Origin: Bacteroidales bacterium UBA6445
GTDB taxonomy: Bacteria; Bacteroidota; Bacteroidia; Bacteroidales; UBA932
Assembly: GCA_002439585.1 (NCBI GenBank)
Contig: DJOF01000013.1
Coordinates: forward strand, 1 to 36,043
DNA length: 36,043 nucleotides
Reading direction: 5' to 3'
Shown here: positions 33,286 to 36,043 of the stretch, in pieces
Position numbering within the stretch: the stretch's first letter is position 1
Layout of the letters: every line of letters starts with the position of its first letter
Program-made: the position numbers and the translations under genes
Notes under the pieces: model-generated
The model's database searches: none
Told to the model about the DNA's origin: nothing
Seen by the model: only the letters and a program-made list of their open reading frames with translations

Positions 33286-33356
33286 ACGAGACGAGACGGC
33301 ACGAGACGGCAGAGTCGCAGAGCCAAGAAGCAAACCGACGCAGAGCCAAGAAGCAA
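33286..33356. repeat. Short direct repeats upstream of tRNA-Leu promoter
   Basis: ACGAGACGGC occurs in tandem at 33291-33300 and 33301-33310, after a related GACGAG. CGCAGAGCCAAGAAGCAA occurs at 33316-33333 and 33339-33356 (period 23). No coding function is seen, and there are too few units for a CRISPR array. The 380-base interval 33161-33540 also holds the tRNA-Leu promoter and the pgi terminator. Confidence 0.75.
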
Positions 33357-33454
33357 GGGTAACACACTATAAAAATCGAGTCGAAAGTCTGAGGCTCAAA
33401 GTCAATAAGTAAGTATATTGCGCATTTTGTCAATCTGCTTGAATAGATCAAAAT

Positions 33455-33487
33455 AAAATACCGGAGAAAGAGTCTGCCTTCTCCGGT
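33455..33487 (-). terminator. Terminator after pgi
   Basis: ACCGGAGAA (33460-33468) and TTCTCCGGT (33479-33487) form a perfect 9-base stem with a 10-base loop, followed on the minus strand by ATTTTATTTTG. It lies 54 bases past the pgi stop. Confidence 0.8.
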
Positions 33488-33540
33488 AATAATCATATAT
33501 ACATTTCTCTGCAGTCTCAGAGAAAAACTTTCAACTAAGC

Positions 33541-34878
33541 TTACAGACGCTCTTTGATTGCCTTGGTAGCCTCCTCATATCCTGGCTTCTCCAATAGGGC
33601 AAACATATTCTTCTTGTACGCCTCAACGCCCGGCTGGTTGAACGGATTTACTCCCAGCACGTATGCGCTTATGCCGCAGGCAAACTCGAAGAAATAGAAT
33701 AGGGCACCGAGAGTCTTTTCGTTGATTTTCTCAATCGAGACCTCTATCTGAGGCACTCCTCCGTCAATATGAGCAAGCTTGGTCCCGATACGAGCCATGT
33801 TGTTGCATTCCTCAACATGCTTGCCGGCGAGATAATTGAGCTGGTCAAGATTCTGAGAATCTGAGCCGATAACAGTACTTCTATTGCTCTTCTCGACATT
33901 GACTACAGTCTCGAACATACATCTTGTACCGTCCTGCACGAACTGACCAAGAGAATGAAGATCAGTAGTATAGACAACTGAAGCCGGGTAAATTCCCTTA
34001 TGGTCCTTGCCTTCAGACTCACCGTAAAGCTGCTTCCACCACTCGCCCAGATACTGGAACTTAGGATTGAAAGAAACAAGTATCTCTATAGACTTACCAT
34101 TCTCGCTATGGAGCAGATTACGTATGGCTGCATACTGCACGGCAGGATTCTCAGCAGACTTGTGAGCAAGTGTCTTCTCTTCCTCTGCAGCACCGGCGAG
34201 CAAAGCCCTGATATCAAAACCGGCAAGCACAATTGGCAACAGGCCGACAGGAGTGAGAACTGAGAAACGGCCTCCCACATTGTCAGGCACGACAAAAGTC
34301 CTGTAGCCTTCCTGTGTCGCCAATGTCTTCAAGGCTCCTTTATGCGCATCCGTGACTGCCACTATACGCTCAGCTGCTCCTTTGACGCCATAAGCTTCTT
34401 CAAGATGCTGCTTTACGATTCGGAAAGCGACAGCTGGCTCTGTAGTTGTTCCTGACTTGGAGATGACAACACATGCCGCATTGCGTTCCTTGAGAAGATC
34501 AGTCAACTCGCTAATATACTCTTCAGAGAGATTATTGCCGGCAAATACTATATCCGGTGCTGTCTTATGCTTCAATTCCTTTGCGAAACTGTGGGAAAGG
34601 GCTTCGATAGCGCATTTTGCTCCTAGATAAGAGCCACCTATACCGATGACCACGACAAGATCAACTCCGAGAGTTTTCCAATGATCCCTTACAGCCTCAC
34701 ACTCTTTCACAAGAGACTCCGGAGTCTCAGACGGAAGATGCTTCCACCCGAGGAAATCATTTCCAGCACCATTGCCTTCTGTCAAAGTATCAAAAGCTGA
34801 CAGAGACTTGGTCACATATGAATCCAGCAATACCTTGCCGACAAAAGGGGCGCACCCGCCCAAATTGATTTTTACCAT
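33541..34878 (-). CDS. pgi: Glucose-6-phosphate isomerase
   Basis: This 445-residue enzyme is of the shorter bacterial type (about 450 residues, against about 550 in E. coli). Sugar-phosphate binding motifs are GIGGSYLGAKCAIEAL and ISKSGTTTEP, with GGRFSVLTPVGLLP and the active-site glutamate region GESEGKDHKGIYPAS. It interconverts glucose-6-phosphate and fructose-6-phosphate in the cytoplasm. The ATG at 34878 is preferred over an upstream TTG at 34887. It starts 25 bases after the stop of the second GDPD gene, so the two may be cotranscribed. Confidence 0.96.
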   Translation of the reverse strand: MVKINLGGCAPFVGKVLLDSYVTKSLSAFDTLTEGNGAGNDFLGWKHLPSETPESLVKECEAVRDHWKTLGVDLVVVIGIGGSYLGAKCAIEALSHSFAKELKHKTAPDIVFAGNNLSEEYISELTDLLKERNAACVVISKSGTTTEPAVAFRIVKQHLEEAYGVKGAAERIVAVTDAHKGALKTLATQEGYRTFVVPDNVGGRFSVLTPVGLLPIVLAGFDIRALLAGAAEEEKTLAHKSAENPAVQYAAIRNLLHSENGKSIEILVSFNPKFQYLGEWWKQLYGESEGKDHKGIYPASVVYTTDLHSLGQFVQDGTRCMFETVVNVEKSNRSTVIGSDSQNLDQLNYLAGKHVEECNNMARIGTKLAHIDGGVPQIEVSIEKINEKTLGALFYFFEFACGISAYVLGVNPFNQPGVEAYKKNMFALLEKPGYEEATKAIKERL

Positions 34879-34903
34879 GATATACAATTATAATTATTGT
34901 CCA

Positions 34904-35752
34904 TTATCTGCAACATTCATCACCTTCTGCGCACTCGCAAGAGCCTTCTCCAAGGTCAGGGGCAGCCGCTTTTAGTTCTTTGTCACCAAGAAGACGACGG
35001 ACAAGCAGAGGATCATTTGTAGTGATACAGTCAACACCGAGATCAATCATTGCTTTTATATCTTTCTCCTTGTTGACCGTCCATACATTCACACTCATGC
35101 CAAGATCATGGGCTTGCTTGACCCACTCAGGATGCTTGTAGAACTCATTGTAATGATAATCCATTCCGTTTATACCGAGTTCATGAAGCTCTTTCGGGCT
35201 CTTGCCACCGTCAAGATACTGAACTGTAAAGCCTGGAGCCTTAGAGACAACCCTAAGTGTCTCGTTCATGCTGAATGATATGAACATAACCTTATTCTTA
35301 TCGAACAGATCATGCCTCTTAAGGATATCGACACACTTGTCAACAAGAGCGTCCTCAATCTCCTTGCTACTCTGCTTCTTGATCTCAAGCACAAGCATTG
35401 TGGCAGGACAAAGGGCGCCTTGATTCAAATACTCATCAAGTGTCGGGATTGTCTCCCCGTTGGCAAGTTTGAAGGTAGAGAGGAAACCATATGTATTGTC
35501 ATTGATCTTATGGCCTTCTACAGTTGGGTCATGATGCACAACGACTTCCCCGTCGGAAGTCAGGTGGACATCAAACTCGCTACCCCACAGGCTGTAGTCC
35601 TGAGCGGCCTTTAGAGAAGCGATTGAATTCTCAGCATGACCAGCCTCGTCACAGTCCCAGAAACCTCTGTGGGCGGCAATGCGTACTTCCTGTGCATAAG
35701 ACACTGACACTGTAGCACATAATGCAAGTGCAGACAGCAAAAGATTCTTCAT
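34904..35752 (-). CDS. Secreted glycerophosphodiester phosphodiesterase with Cys-rich tail
   Basis: This protein of about 282 residues has a signal peptide MKNLLLSALALCATVSVSYA, cleaved before QE. The GDPD core has HRGFWDCDEAGHAENS, the metal-binding EFDVHLTSDG and the histidine pair in VVVHHDPTVEGHK. The C-terminal half has NVWTVNKEKDIKAMIDLGVD and ITTNDP, typical for this family. It would release glycerol-3-phosphate or a similar product in the periplasm. Unusually it ends with SCECAEGDECCR, five cysteines in twelve residues. The ATG at 35758 (MKMKN) is an equally possible start. An in-frame extension to 35824 lies upstream of the -7 box and is not used. Confidence 0.9.
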   Translation of the reverse strand: MKNLLLSALALCATVSVSYAQEVRIAAHRGFWDCDEAGHAENSIASLKAAQDYSLWGSEFDVHLTSDGEVVVHHDPTVEGHKINDNTYGFLSTFKLANGETIPTLDEYLNQGALCPATMLVLEIKKQSSKEIEDALVDKCVDILKRHDLFDKNKVMFISFSMNETLRVVSKAPGFTVQYLDGGKSPKELHELGINGMDYHYNEFYKHPEWVKQAHDLGMSVNVWTVNKEKDIKAMIDLGVDCITTNDPLLVRRLLGDKELKAAAPDLGEGSCECAEGDECCR

Positions 35753-35812
35753 TTTCATAATAACAAAATTATAGATGAGAACATCCGACCATCGTCCTCC
35801 GTCCCCATTCTG

Positions 35813-35820
35813 CAAATATA
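35813..35820 (-). promoter_or_regulatory. -7 box TATATTTG upstream of second GDPD
   Basis: The minus strand reads TATATTTG, with predicted start about 50 bases before the ATG. A second weaker match TAATTTTG lies at 35771-35764, almost on the start codon. Neither has a clear -33 element. Confidence 0.45.
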
Positions 35821-35911
35821 GCAAAAGTCGAGCGCAATGTACCGAACTTGTTCGAGAACATTGCCGAGACGCATCTTATATAAACTACAAACTTGCAATA
35901 TTGTCTTGATT

Positions 35912-36009
35912 GGTGTCATGAGACACCGTGATGGAGCGAACGAAGTGCAGGAGAGTGGATGGCGTAAGCGGAATCACTGATCGTCCCCTTGAAAAGGGGA
36001 TTCAAGGGG
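35912..36009. repeat. Hairpin-rich intergenic sequence at right edge
   Basis: GGTGTC-ATGA-GACACC (35912-35927) is a perfect hairpin. CCCCTTGAA (35985-35993) can pair with TTCAAGGGG (36001-36009), or its first six bases with AAGGGG (35994-35999), giving two mutually exclusive stems. The stretch 35825-36043 shows no supported gene. It resembles intergenic palindromic elements, but I have no second copy in this window. Confidence 0.5.
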
Positions 36010-36043
36010 TTTGAGATATTATTGTGCGTGGCATTTGCGCTTG

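Noticed and set aside
33286..33356. CRISPR-like direct repeats
   Set aside because: There are only two copies of each unit with 0- and 5-base spacers, and no cas genes in the window.
33254..33496. Minus-strand 80-codon frame after pgi
   Set aside because: It covers the pgi terminator, the direct repeats and the -33 element of the tRNA-Leu promoter, and has no recognisable motif.

Overview
The window is a contiguous chromosome segment from a member of the Bacteroidota, most probably the order Bacteroidales. Supporting signs are a SusC/SusD pair, BACON-domain lipoproteins with acidic residues after the lipid cysteine, a GpsA with the GHGSWATAL nucleotide-binding loop, the order HsdR_N protein / CCA-transferase / tyrosine recombinase / HPF, and many copies of the Bacteroidota -7 box TAnnTTTG. 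Three of these boxes have a well-spaced TTG or TTTG -33 element. I cannot assign a genus.

Layout. (1) 1-5093, minus strand: the distal part of an AT-rich surface-polysaccharide (capsule/O-antigen) operon. It encodes, in transcription order, a Wzx-type flippase, a DxD glycosyltransferase, a Wzy-type polymerase, a hexapeptide acyltransferase and a GT4 glycosyltransferase cut by the window edge. (2) 5094-5900: a boundary zone. It holds remnants of an IS3-like transposase and a WecG/TagA/CpsF glycosyltransferase abutting each other, then two tRNA-Lys genes with their own promoter and terminator. (3) 6027-10269, minus: a four-gene envelope-glycan cluster (DPM1/ArnC-like GT2, LAB_N membrane protein, ArnT-like GT-C transferase, UDP-glucuronate 4-epimerase-like enzyme). 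It looks like a polyprenyl-phosphate-sugar decoration pathway. (4) 10630-14241, plus: HsdR_N-domain protein, CCA-adding enzyme, XerC-like recombinase and HPF. (5) 14437-18428: gpsA and a secreted glycerophosphodiesterase, divergent, then glnS. (6) 18725-29071, minus: a surface nutrient-uptake operon made of calcineurin-like phosphoesterase lipoprotein, SusC, SusD and a large BACON lipoprotein, with no glycoside hydrolase. (7) 29391-36043: HAD phosphatase, a stand-alone TonB-dependent receptor, greA, tRNA-Leu, pgi and a second secreted glycerophosphodiesterase with a cysteine-rich tail.

How it fits together. Housekeeping genes (tRNA maturation, ribosome hibernation, glutamine charging, glycolysis, transcript cleavage) alternate with envelope modules. 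A recurring theme is phosphate-ester chemistry at the cell surface: two periplasmic GDPDs, a lipoprotein phosphoesterase heading a SusCD operon, a HAD phosphatase, and GpsA, which interconverts glycerol-3-phosphate and DHAP. The two least explained units are the phosphoesterase-SusCD-BACON operon and the GT2/LAB_N/ArnT-like/epimerase cluster. No CRISPR array, intact insertion sequence or prophage was seen.
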